The notes under the pieces: generated by a model
Told to the model about the DNA's origin: nothing
Databases searched by the model: none
The model's input: the letters and a program-made list of their open reading frames with translations, nothing else
Shown here: positions 44,458-54,264 of the stretch, one piece after another
Layout: each line of letters begins with the position of its first letter
How positions within the stretch are numbered: the first letter of the stretch is position 1
Assembly (NCBI GenBank): GCA_047967505.1
Contig: CM106539.1
Direction: 5' to 3' (one strand)
From: Dipteris shenzhenensis
Taxonomy: Eukaryota; Polypodiophyta; Polypodiopsida; Gleicheniales
DNA: 64,000 nucleotides
Program-made: the position numbers and the translations under genes

Positions 44458-46555
44458 CTACGACAGCTCCAGAGAAAGTGCGGGATAGTCTCCAAGACAC
44501 CATCGGAGCAACAATGGCACTGCCCCTCCACTCGCATCTACTCCAACCATGGTCCGATGGGCAAGCCTCCGTGGGCGGCCAACCAGAAGAAGTATGATAT
44601 CTTCCTCGGCCGTAAACTGGACCACAACCGCCTCCAAAACCTGGAGCAAACATCCCAGGGCACTCTTTGGGTCACCCAATGCCTCTCCCTCAAGGGGGTA
44701 CACCTCGACGAGTCCATCTGAAGCCTCTTGCCAATCCGTGTAGTGTAGGAAAAGAAGGGCACCTCGGGTAGGCCGCCCCTGGAGGGCCAAAACCACTCTC
44801 CCGGATCCCACTGGACCTCCCTCAGGGGTCTACCCTCCCACAGCCAAAGGCATCATCTAGGGGCGTCCTGCTCTAAGATACTGGGAGGGTCAATGTGCCA
44901 CTCCTTCCCCAAACGTCCCACCACTCTGATCATCTACCAGTGAATCCCATCAAGACTCCCATCCATCTCCAGGTCACTCTCAGTGAGTGGCTGAAGTAGG
45001 CCTCCAGGTCCTACACGGAAGAAGCCGGGGTGTGCGCTGCCTCGCTGCATCAACATCTTCAAGGGAACACCAGTACGGGAAAAATGCCCCAACCATCTGC
45101 TGTCTCTCCATACGCGAAGTCCTTCCCACCAAGACTCAAGAATGGCTAAGTCAATCCCGCAAATCCAATGCCCTGCCCCTCGCAGATGCACTAGGGCGTC
45201 AAGCCTCGCCTCTGCCTCCATGGGTAATCTACTCCAACGGCCAAAGGACCATACTGGACCACTATCCCACTGTACCAAACCAATGTGAGTCCGTTGTCCA
45301 AGCATACGCCCCTCCTGATCTCAAATCTCTAGGTGCCACATAAGGGGTTGACGCTCAAACTCCTCTCTGCATCTAGGCAGAGCACAAATGAGACCCCCTG
45401 CCAGTCTCTACCAGACCCTGTGAAGGCTCCTCATCAAAGTAGAACCCTTCCCCATAAGGGGGGCCTCTGAGAAGATCCATCTGTGTGAAGGCTGCCATTG
45501 TCCCCCAATGCGTGGGGTGTTCCTTAGAAGCCCTCGCCGTAAGAGGAGCTTCAAAGGCTCTGCACCTGGGGTGAGGCCGCAAACCTCCAACTTGCCCAAG
45601 AGAGCTCTGCTCTGCATCTTCGGATCAATGATACCCAAGCCTCCCAGTGCCTGCGGCATGATCACCGTTTGCCAAGCTACTCGGGCTCTAGTGTTCCTCA
45701 TGACGTCCGAACCTGCCCAAAGGAAGGTCCGAACCAACCGTCGGAGCTGCCCAATGCATCCTCTGTGAAAGCACTAGCAAGAGGCGATATACCAAGCCGT
45801 GGCAAGAAGGACCTGGTTTGCCACTAAGGCGCGACCTCCTAGAGAGAGTTTGCCGAGCTCCAATAGAGAAGCTTGCGCCGAACACTCTCAAGGACTGGGG
45901 CAATCTACTGCTCTGCTGTAATGTCGATACCAACCTGGCATCCAAGGTATCTCGCTGTCTGGCCCCGCGGTATCCATCTGAAGCCAACGTCACTCCCCCA
46001 CTCATGGATCTCCTGTGTCTCCTCAGAGCCTCTGGAGAAACCTATGGATTTTGTCCAGCTGATCTGTGCACCTGAGGCATCGCAGTGGATAGCCAGGGCG
46101 CCCTTGACTCTCTCCAGACTCGTGGTGGTGCCCTCAACATACAAGGCCGTGTCATCTGCAAACTCCGAGTCAAGCAGCTCCTCCTCCTGTCTGATTAGGA
46201 GCCTCAACCCTATGAGACCCACCACCTATGATCTCAAGTAGTAGCCCAAAGCCTCCGCCATAAATAAGAAGAGGAAGGGAGCGAGTGGGCAATCCTGGCG
46301 GACCGAGCAAGAGAGAGGAAAGGCCTCACCCGCGTGCCCTCCGATAAGCATCTGACTAGAGCTCCCTGCATAGAGCACTGAAACTCCTCTGACCCATTTG
46401 TCTAAGCAACCCAATCTCCTCATAGTACCCTCCAGGAAGGACCACTCCACCCTGTCGTAGGCCTTCTCAAAATCCAAGAGAAGGACCGCCAGCGGCTGAC
46501 TCCTCCCTGGACCAATCCACTGCCTCCCAGAACGTGAAGATGTTTTTCAGGAAGG
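44458..46555 (-). pseudogene. LINE-E ORF2, RT palm to C-terminal finger
   Basis: RSFLKNIFTFWEAVDWS, then MDFEKAYDRVEWSFLEGT, SVRQDCPLAPFLFLFMAEAL (normal Gly changed to Asp), catalytic LLDSEFADDTALYV, the GFRWIPRGQTARYLGCQVGI block and a C-terminal finger region near 44,500. Several frameshifts and stops. MPQALGGLGIIDPKMQSRAL aligns with LINE-A where LINE-A has a TAG in place of the Gln. Confidence 0.88.
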
Positions 46556-47056
46556 AGATTCTAGACCTGACCACGGGTTTTTACAGCCAGCTCTTCAGAC
46601 GAAGAGGATGACCTCAACTGGTCTTGTGCCCTGAGATGTAGTTTGGGATCATGTTCCGACAGTAGTTTTGCTGGATTTATGCAGCTGACTGGAGGAGCCT
46701 TTCATAGATGAGGAGATCTGGGAAGCTCTCAAGGCTCTCCTGAACCAAAAGTGTCCAGGTGAGGATGGCTTGACTCCGGCCTTCTTCCGAAACTTTTGGG
46801 AAATTATCTCCACCCCTTTCCGTTTAGCTTGCCAGGAGATATTTGACATTGGCTCCCTCCCTCAGTCCTTGAGCAGGGGGTCGATTTGTTTGAATTTGAA
46901 AGGAGGAGATAGGTTAGACATCCGGCAGTGGAGACCGATCACTTTGCTTGATACTGCATACAAGATCCTCGCCAAGGTCTTGAGCTTGTGGTTACGGTCC
47001 CATCTTACCGACATCATTCACGACACACAGATCGGATTCGTGCAGGAGCGCAGGTG
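46556..47056 (+). pseudogene. Inverted middle segment of LINE-E ORF2
   Basis: The plus strand reads the pre-RT and RT entry (LLNQKCPGEDGLTPAFFRNF, DIRQWRPITLLDTAYKILAK, IIHDTQIGFVQER). That is exactly the part missing from the minus-strand frame between FFQTTGPRSVSTQL (47,100) and RSFLKNIFTF (46,555). So this is an inversion in place, not an inserted extra copy. Confidence 0.85.
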
Positions 47057-47059
47057 CGG

Positions 47060-48263
47060 TTCAGTGTGCATGATGCCCTGTGAATCCAAGAGATGCTACA
47101 ACTGGGTGCTTACCGATCGGGGCCCAGTGGTCTGAAAGAATTGCTTCGTCATCCTGTCCCGCTGCTGCACCCATCGGGCCCAGGAAGAGTGGTAGGAGAA
47201 CTCAGCCCGCCGAATCTCCGTGTCCTGAAGCTCAAGGCAAGCCACTAAGAACCTGGGTCCTCCTTGAGCCGCTCGATGGAGGCGAGGTCTCTCCTCAAAG
47301 CCCACTCACGCTCCTGAAGGGTCCTCAGCCGCCTAAGGGCGTGAGCCTGCAACTCCTCACTGCTCCTCTGAATCGCATCGGCCACCCACGCAGCCCAGCC
47401 CTCGCACGGTGTCATCTTTGCCAGCTCCCAAATCCCTGCCATGACCTGTTGGACCTCCTCATCCTACAGGAGGTCCTCTGGAATGTGGACCCCCTTCTGG
47501 GGGAGACCTCGGCGGGGCTGATCCAAGTGAAGTACTACTGGAGAGTGGTTTGACATCGTGGTACCTGCCAGAATCTCGATAGAGCCGTCTCTATGTAGTG
47601 CCCAATCCCCAATATAGAAACGCTCTAGTCCCTCAAACAATCCATCGTGTCTCCTCTATCCAAAGGAGAAGAGGAGGCTGCCAGGTGTCCCGCTGAAATC
47701 TGGCTCTCTCCACGGGTCTCTGCCACTAATCATGAAAATGAACTGCTCCCAGGTGCTACACTCTGTTGCTTGCATCTCAGAGAAAGAGGTGCCACCCTGC
47801 TTGTCTTCCCCGAACTCCAGGTTGTTGAAGTCACCAACAATCTAGGAGTCTACATCCGGAAGACACTCTGACAGCCTCCTCCAAAAGGCCAGGCGGTGCT
47901 ATCTGCATGCTGGAGCATACACATTCAGGATCCCAATCCTGGACTCTCCCGTCCGAACTCCCATCCAAGAATGAGCTTGCCCTGAACGTAGACCCCTAGA
48001 GCCAAAGTCTGTGAGACTCAGATGCAGACCCCTCCACTCCGTCCTACTGCAGGGGACAACTCCTCTGGACCTCTCCCTGGGAGAAGGTGGTGACGTCGTC
48101 TGATGTCTGAGGCTGAAAACATGTACTCCTGAATCAAAAGGATGTCCACTGCCCGCCCTACCACTACCCTCTACAACTCTTGCCGGAGTATCACGTACTG
48201 CGGCTGGCTACGAACACGATTGTGAAGCCCATGCATTTTGCAACTCACAATGGTCCAACTCAT
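47060..48263 (-). pseudogene. LINE-E ORF2, endonuclease and connector
   Basis: The ORF2 ATG at 48,263 begins MSWTIVSCKMHGLHNRV (LINE-A has SWNVNG, so the catalytic Asn of SWN is lost). ILLIQEYMFS and other endonuclease blocks follow over several frames to about 47,600. The connector with LRTLQEREWALRRDLASIER, mirrored by LINE-A, comes next. The ATG overlaps the ORF1 stop as ATGA at 48,260-48,263. Confidence 0.8.
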
Positions 48264-50193
48264 GAGGACGGGTGTCAAGAACAAGGCTCTCCTGTGAGTG
48301 GGTGCCTGTTCTAGAAAGACTGCCTTGTGTGACTTTGCCGGGGGTTTGGAGGGCGAATAGTCCGTGTCTATGCGGTGACGTACTAGGGTGGATACCGCCT
48401 CAATGCCGATCTTCCATGCCCACTTCATCATGAAGGAGACTTCCACCCGAACAGCTCCGCACACTTCTAGAGGAGCCAAAAGTATCCCTGCTCCACCTTT
48501 GCCTCCAGCGGCAATCTGATAACTCCTACCGCCAAACCACACACCGGCTCCTCGCGCGTGAAGCTTAGCTGAAAGTTCACCTCCGTGCCATGGGCGTGCC
48601 AAAGGTCCAGTTCTTGTGGCCCCATCCACTCGTCCATCATGCGTGAGATTTGATCTCCCATAACATAATCGAACACCTCTGCGGACCACTTCTCCAACCC
48701 TATGGAGGCAAACTGGAATCTCCGAACGGGGTGTGTCTGAGATCCCACTGCAATGATCAAACACCCCTTCCGAGGCTGTAGAACCATGAGCGTTACCTCC
48801 AATGGTAGAGGATATGAGTCCGAAATCTCCAAATAGTTCCACGGTCCTAACCTCCAGAAGTCCCGTGGTAAGGGACGCCCAAGCTAGAGGTTGGGAGCTG
48901 CTCATCGGGAAGACGAGCCCCGTCCCTCAGGATCCCTCCTTGAACAGACCGACTGCTGTGATGAGGAAGCACAAGGGGGCATCATCTTTCCCTTGCCTGT
49001 TTGCAGGGGTGTCGAGGCGGAAGAACTTGCTGCGGAGGTGGAGAGGGGGACGACGGGGGAGGGAGAGGGGATAAGGACGACCGCAGGCCCCCTGCTAATT
49101 AGGATCGCCGGGGCTCTCAATCCGCTCCTCCGCAACCACTGTCGGGCTAGCGTCCACGGCTTCCGCTATCGCCGCATCTGGAGCTCCTGGGGCTCGGTGC
49201 TGCTGCAAGGGTGAGCGCGGAGGTTGAACCTCTGAAACGGGAGGAACATATGGGGTGACCCCTGCCGCTGGGGGAGATGGCTCCTGCTGTTCCTCCTCCG
49301 AGGCCTCTCGGTCAACCCTGTCCCTCTCTATGCGTTTGGCTCTCTGCCTGCGGTACTTCCGAGCTTGTTTGCTTGGTTTCTTTTTCTTTTTAACCTGGGT
49401 CCAGTCCCCTTCTGAAGGGGTAACCCAAGGGGTCTGAGGCTCCTGCTGCTCCTGCCTGGCTATGGGTGCTGGACTCGGTCTTGCTAACTCTGCCTACTCT
49501 GCAGGGGTGGGGGGGGGAACACTCGGCCATGGCCACGAGGGCAATCTCTGGCTAGGTGACCCATCAATCTGCAACGAAGACACTGGCCTGGTAACCCAGA
49601 AATCTCCACTCGTTGACGAAGTGTACCCCCTTCGAGGGTCTCTAGAAGAATCAACTCTGGAAGGGACTCTGGGCTCTCAACCACCAGTCTGATCCTAGGG
49701 ACCCTGTCATCTGCTACCACCGCTGCGACCGAGAATCTGGCGGGGACTCGAGCACTGTGCCAAATGCCCAACCAATGGAGGGGAGGATGGCTCTGTACTC
49801 CTTTGGGCGCCCTAGGAAGCAAAGCATAACCGGAAGCGGAGAACATGGTGTGTCGTGTCCATGTCCTCAAGTGTAAAGCCATGGTACCAAGGAAAGAGGT
49901 ACACCAGATGCGGGCCAAGGAGGATGGGGCTCTACTCCACCAGTATCAAGGCTGTATCGGGGGGGCTCAGCTGGATGAGGAAAACGCCTCTCCCATAGAT
50001 GGTGACCCCCTGAATGTGGTCGCCCTCTAGTGCCAAGCTCGCTTGGATCCACTCTCGCACCTATCGCCTTGTGTGTGTGAGGCCCACAATTCTCCCCACA
50101 ATCGCCTTGTCCTGAAGGGACTGAACTGCTTGCTGAACCTATTTGTCGGCTGGAGAAAGAAGGACCGACTATGGGATTCGAGGGTGCTGCCAT
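48260..50193 (-). pseudogene. LINE-E ORF1
   Basis: Start at 50,193 (MAAPSNPIVGPSF), in the same style as MAAPC of LINE-A. Core blocks are spread over two frames (AIVGRIVGLTHTRR, IQGVTIYGRGVFLIQL, HLVYLFPWYHGFT). CCHC knuckle CLRCRLMGHLARDC near 49,541-49,583; Pro-rich linker; second domain near 48,470-48,830; basic C-terminus. Ends TCATGA, overlapping ORF2. Confidence 0.8.
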
Positions 50194-50833
50194 AGAGCCC
50201 CTCTGGCCAGAACAAAGGTCGCCACCAAGATCTTCTTTCTTCTGACAAACACGAATGCTCTTGCTGCTGCTGAAGAAAGGAGGGGAAAAGAGAGGTGGGG
50301 TGAGGGGGAATGGACAATGCAAGAGGGTGGAGGCAAAGAAGGGGGAAGAAAGGGAGAAGCGGAGGAGGGAGGATGGAGAAGCAATGGGGGGGGTTAGGGA
50401 GAGGGCGGAAGGGAGGTGGAGGGGGAAGGAAGCCCAGGGGGGGTCAGAAAGGAGGCGAGAGAGGGGCGAAAAAGGGGAGGCAGGGGTGAAGGTGTGAAGG
50501 TGTGAAGGTGTGAAGGGCGGTGAAAAGAAGGCGAGGGAGAAGGCGGCGGCGAGCGGGGAGGTGGAGCAAAAGGCGGAAGGGGATGCGCAGGCGGGGAGAG
50601 ATGGCGAGGCGGGGAGGCGTCAGGAGGAGGCCGGAGAGGCAACGGGGCGGAGCGGCGGCCTAGGTGGAGGGGAGGCGAGGCGGAACGGCAACCGAGGCGG
50701 GGCCGGGGGTGAGGTGAAGAGGAGGCGGAGGGGAGGCTAGAGGCGGGGTGGCGATGGCGATGACGGGCAGCACGAGCAGCCAGGTAAGATTACTGCAGCC
50801 CCGAGACCTCCCACTTTGCTAGGATGAGACTGA
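50194..50833 (-). repeat. LINE-E 5' UTR, GA-rich on plus strand
   Basis: 50,240-50,740 is almost A and G on the plus strand, with (GTGAAG)n near 50,485-50,520. It ends in a CGGGCAGCACG block that recurs at the LINE-D 5' end (63,866-63,877). Confidence 0.7.
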
Positions 50834-50847
50834 TGTGGCTGGCTTTT
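50834..50847. repeat. Target-site duplication of LINE-E, right copy
   Basis: TGTGGCTGGCTTTT; gypsy gag reading resumes here. Confidence 0.93.
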
Positions 50848-51110
50848 CCTTCTCTGCAGTTTCGGCAAAAGGAGAAGGCACTACGGTGGGATCTTGCATG
50901 TGTATTAAGCTTGCCACAATGGCTGCATGCATGTCTTGTATGCCCTTATGGTGTTGGGTATTATCCACAGCCTGTATCTTTCGAGTGAGCCCAGACTTGC
51001 ACTGTCTTCTATGAGACCTTGAAGGGAGCAATTTGCAAGTATTCATCCTAAAACTTCTGATTATAGGCCTCCGAAAATTTGTACCTCATCACTCATCTTT
51101 GAGTTAGCTT

Positions 51111-51970
51111 GAGCTGCTGCTCCTCCCCGCTCCCTTGCTGCCCCCTCTCCCTCAGCCCCTCCCTCCCTCCCTCTCCCTCGCCCTCAGCCCCTCCCCCTCC
51201 CCCTTCCTCCGCCCCTCCCTCCCTCCTCTCCCTCTCACCCTGCCCCCTCCCCTCTCAGCCCGCTCCCCTTCCCTGCCTCTCAGCCCCCTCTCCCCCTTCT
51301 CCGCCCCCTCCTCTCCCCCGCTCCCTACCCCCACCTCTACCCCGCCCTCTACCCCACTCCCTACCCTGCACTCTACCCCACCCTCTACCCCGCCGCCTTC
51401 CCTCCGCCTCTACCCCGCCCTCTCCCCCGCTCCCTTCCCTCTCCCTACCTATACCCCGCTCCCTACCCCGCCCTCTACCCCGCTCTCCTCTACCCGCTCC
51501 CTACCCCCCTCCTCTACCCCCTCTCCTCTACCCCCCTCTCCTCTACCCCACTCCCTACTCCCCGCCTCTACCTCCCTCTCCTCTACCCCGCTCTCCTCTA
51601 CCCCCCTTTCTTCTAACCCGCTCCCTAGCCCCCACCTCAGCCCTCTCCTCTCCCCCGCTCCCTACTCTCCGGCTTAGCCCTCTCTTCTACCCCCCTCTCC
51701 TCTCCCCCGCTCCCTATCCCCCCGCCTCAGCCCTATCGTCTACCCCCCTCCTCTTCCCTTCCCCTTCCTTGCTTCCTCTCTCCCCCCTCTTTCCTTCTCC
51801 CGCAGCGCTTTTTGGAGCAGACGGAGCCTCAAAAGTGTTTGAATCGGCCTCCTCACCTCGATTGCCGACGGATATTCCATCAGCCAATCCTATTCCACCT
51901 CCACCGGCCGCGAAAACTATTACATTTTCTGAAGACGAGTTGCAGCAGCTCAAGAAGGACGTAGAGATTG
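51111..51970 (+). mobile_element. L1 5' end only: CT-rich 5' UTR plus ORF1 start
   Basis: Begins GAGCTGCTGCTCCTCCCC like LINE-1, runs through about 700 bp of nearly pure C/T (CTACCCCGCTCC-like repeats), then ITFSEDELQQLKKDVE as in LINE-1 ORF1, where homology stops at about 51,970. This is a 3'-truncated LINE; the usual truncation is at the 5' end. The Pro/Ser-rich frames over it are artefacts. Confidence 0.8.
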
Positions 51971-52549
51971 AATGCTCTCTGTTACAACCAGGCTCAGGCC
52001 TTTGTACTTGCTTTGCATGTTCTTGTGTATAAGCATACTAAAAAATGATGCCCAAGAACACAAGTGTCATCACCATTGAAACATTGCAACTTCTAGTATG
52101 CCCACATCTAAATGAGTATGTATAAGAGCAAATATTAGGAGATGATAGAAGGGCCACATCCAAAAGAATGTGGAGTTCAGTAGGGCAGTTTTCAACCCGA
52201 TAACTATAACTCTACAAAGATAGTAGGGGCACATCCAGAAAAAGTAGAATTCAATAGGGCAGCTTTCAAACCAATAACTACAACTCCAAAAAGCTAAGGA
52301 AGTAATACACACACACAACTTTTTTTTTTTGGGGTGAAAACTTTGAAACCATCCCAAAACTGGGAAGCTGAAAAAGTACATAAAGAGAAAATCTCCGTGT
52401 AGGACAAATATACATCGTAGTCTATGTAGTCACTCACACACTTTTTTTTTGGGGGGTCACACACACACATGCAACACTTACCTTCATCTTGAATGCTCAA
52501 GATATCAGAACTTACATTTCGTGAAAGCCAAGAATTACCAAAAGGATAC
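51971..52549. other. LIG4 intron, no gene recognised
   Basis: Contains T-runs with CACACA stretches and a diverged repeat around ACATCCAxAAGxxTxGAxTTCAxTAGGGCAG (52,150-52,190 and 52,228-52,262). No coding sequence supported. Confidence 0.5.
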
Positions 52550-52556
52550 AGCACAA
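52550..52556 (-). CDS. LIG4: LIG4 exon Y, 7-nt microexon
   Basis: TTGTGCT between TTTTTGGGCAG (acceptor with a T-rich tract) and GTATCC (donor). It supplies Leu-Cys and the first base of Tyr: exon X ends SDQQ, exon Y gives LC plus T, and exon A begins AT-VAFDIL, producing QQLCYVAFDIL, the conserved LIG4 wording. Without it the frame and the conserved QLCYVAFD block are lost. Confidence 0.82.
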
Positions 52557-52669
52557 CTGCCCAAAAACAAGAAACACAAAATTAAAAAATAGACTTTAAC
52601 AATTTGGCCTAAATATCCATAAGCAATGCAGAAAGTGGCAACATTACATGAATAGACCACTCAGCATAC

Positions 52670-52707
52670 CTGTTGATCGCTTTCCAAACCCTCCTTGGCC
52701 GCCTTTG
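52670..52707 (-). CDS. LIG4: LIG4 exon X
   Basis: 38 nt. Acceptor TATGTCCACAG, donor GTATGCTG. It encodes KAAKEGLESDQQ with a split first codon, matching the (I)AKAAKEGLExxxQLC segment before motif IIIa of plant LIG4. The preceding exon was not located and is likely beyond 54 kb or outside the window. Confidence 0.85.
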
Positions 52708-52984
52708 CTGTGGACATAGGACATCAACTTGTTACCCGTATTTGAAGGGAAATTAGTTAAATCTCCACACAGATATCTCACATATTGCAGAACTTATTCT
52801 TGAAATGAGCTACATCAACCCAAATATGAGCAAGAATGGAACTGCATGTAAATGCACATATGTGCATGTATAATGTAGTAAAACTCCCCAGAGACATATA
52901 TACCTTGATATTTCTAAACATTAACAAAATCGATCACATAACACATCCAAATAGACAACATGTGTTCGCATCTACCTCACCAAA

Positions 52985-53520
52985 GTGAGTTCATCCTCTA
53001 GTGAATGGGATTGGCAAACACAGAGTCCTGAGTATTTTGCATTTCTGAGGACCAACACGAATGCGCCATCCAAGAGATGCAGGCTGTTGCTCCAGGGTCA
53101 TCTGTTTTTTACCTCGGGAGAAATAAGTTAAGTCTCTGTCTAAGATGCTCCTCGAAACCAAGTCCATGCACATGGGCTGAACCATATCTATTGTCCTTAT
53201 TGTAGTCCAGCCTTTCCACATAGAAGGCTTGCAGGTCACACTCACAACCTCACCAATCCATGAGACATAACAGCCTGCCATGTGGTTGGATAGATAGGTC
53301 TATCGTCGTCATCCTCATTCATGCCTCCATGTTCTACTACCATATGATGCCCTATGGGTTGTTTCTTAGTGCGCCTCTTGGGTTGACATTGCTATATCAA
53401 GTCTTCCACAGCATACTACTAGGAGAATTGGTCTCATTCGGAACTGGCAGACAAAGGCACTCCTCTGAATCCATGTAAAATCCAAATCAGTTCCCCAATC
53501 CGGGATTTCCAGGAATTGTA
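52985..53520 (-). pseudogene. Degenerate L1 RT/connector scrap
   Basis: IPDWGTDLDFTWIQRSAFV resembles LINE-1 DWGNDIGFTWVQRGVSV. Further left come LDIAMSTQEA and CDLQAFYVERL, in the order of the L1 thumb and connector. Many stops; boundaries uncertain. Confidence 0.5.
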
Positions 53521-54264
53521 CTTGTGGTGGAGCTAGAAATTTGGTTGTGTTCATACAAATCTACTTTCTCTTTTCTCTCTCTCTCTCATCTATCAACTAT
53601 TCTTGGTGCAAGACCACAGCATATTACCCGAATTGGTGCAGCCACTTCTAGATGGGCCGAAAAAGCTGTCATAAGGATTAACATAGGGGTCAAGCAAGGC
53701 TTCTCCCTCTCAAAACCTTTTTTGGCCTCTTTATCAATGAACTGGAAGGCTGGATGAGAATCCACAGCAGAGAGGGAGTCCATTAGAGGATATGCTCTAC
53801 TAATGCTTATTTATGCAGATGATGTGGTCTTCTTTGCAAGGAGCAAGAAGAACATCCAAGCACATTTGGATGCACTGGGAAGCTTATGCAAACACTTAGC
53901 TGTGAAGGTCAATATGGCCAGGACCAAGGTGATGGTGATTGGGGCTCACAATTAACAAATTGATGTCACTTTTCAGGGGACCCCTTGGAAACAATGACCT
54001 CATATAAATATTTACGGCTGAAAATTTTTATTTTTTTTTACAATAAAGTGATATATTCCATTCAAAACGAGTCATAACAACAAGTGGGAGAGAAAGTACT
54101 CTATCCCTAGCCTCAACAATGTGGCAAAAAAGCCATGGTGGTGGTCTAAAATGCCACGACATCCCAAAAGGGGTCAAATGAAAAAATAATGAGCAGTCCC
54201 ATGTCCTCATGAAGGATAAAAGTCTCCCACGAGCTGCCAAAGAGGTGCCTGTACACCGCTCCCA

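Larger units (their letters stand above)
43466..50833 (-). mobile_element. Full-length L1-type LINE (LINE-E)
   Basis: 7,368 bp between perfect 14-bp duplications, with a T-run (poly(A)) at the left end. Right to left: 5' UTR with a GA-rich plus strand, ORF1, ORF2 endonuclease, an inverted piece, RT, C-terminal zinc-finger region. A 307-bp TIR element is inserted near the 3' end. Inserted in the gypsy gag, within the 29.8-kb LIG4 intron. Confidence 0.93.
42350..51095 (-). mobile_element. Ty3/gypsy remnant split by LINE-E
   Basis: Two parts: 51,095-50,848 (gag, MHAAIVASLIHMQDPTVVPS) and 43,465-42,350. They join at the LINE-E target duplication within the gag text KPAT. After the junction come the knuckle CLRCGKERHVAAQC, a protease-like LILFDPRATYNFISEDIALR (DSGAT changed to DPRAT, so catalytically doubtful) and the RT entry AQVQDLLSKGLIQPNASPF. 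It breaks off before the RT core. No LTR found. Confidence 0.8.
4492..52707 (-). other. LIG4: DNA ligase IV gene, internal part, eight exons in view
   Basis: ATP-dependent DNA ligase IV seals double-strand breaks in non-homologous end joining with XRCC4 in the nucleus. Exons in transcript order: X 52,670-52,707; Y 52,550-52,556; A 22,637-22,783; B 22,316-22,391; C 22,047-22,171; D 5,592-5,626; E 5,443-5,501; F 4,492-4,575. Every junction is GT-AG and phases match throughout (571 nt, no stop). The protein contains LCYVAFDILYAGDGS, motif IV DEGVVIKD, motif V KWIKLKPDY and FISFCKVGTGLSDDE, which separate LIG4 from DNA ligase I. Motif I (catalytic lysine), the N-terminal domain and the BRCT repeats are outside the window or not found. 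The unbroken frame across 48 kb of transposon-filled introns argues for a working gene, but expression cannot be judged from sequence. Confidence 0.93.

Noticed and set aside
46556-47056. Separate plus-strand LINE inserted in LINE-E
   Set aside because: The segment exactly replaces the part missing from LINE-E, so an inversion explains it better.
51109-52032. 307-codon Pro/Ser-rich ORF as a cell-wall protein (extensin-like)
   Set aside because: No signal peptide or SPPPP periodicity; the region is the CT-rich L1 5' UTR followed by an ORF1 fragment.
52482-52556. 75-nt exon reading VLYPFGNSWLSRNVSSDILS of an unknown gene
   Set aside because: A donor GTATCC after the first 7 nt joins LIG4 exons X and A in frame and restores conserved text; the longer reading matches nothing I know.
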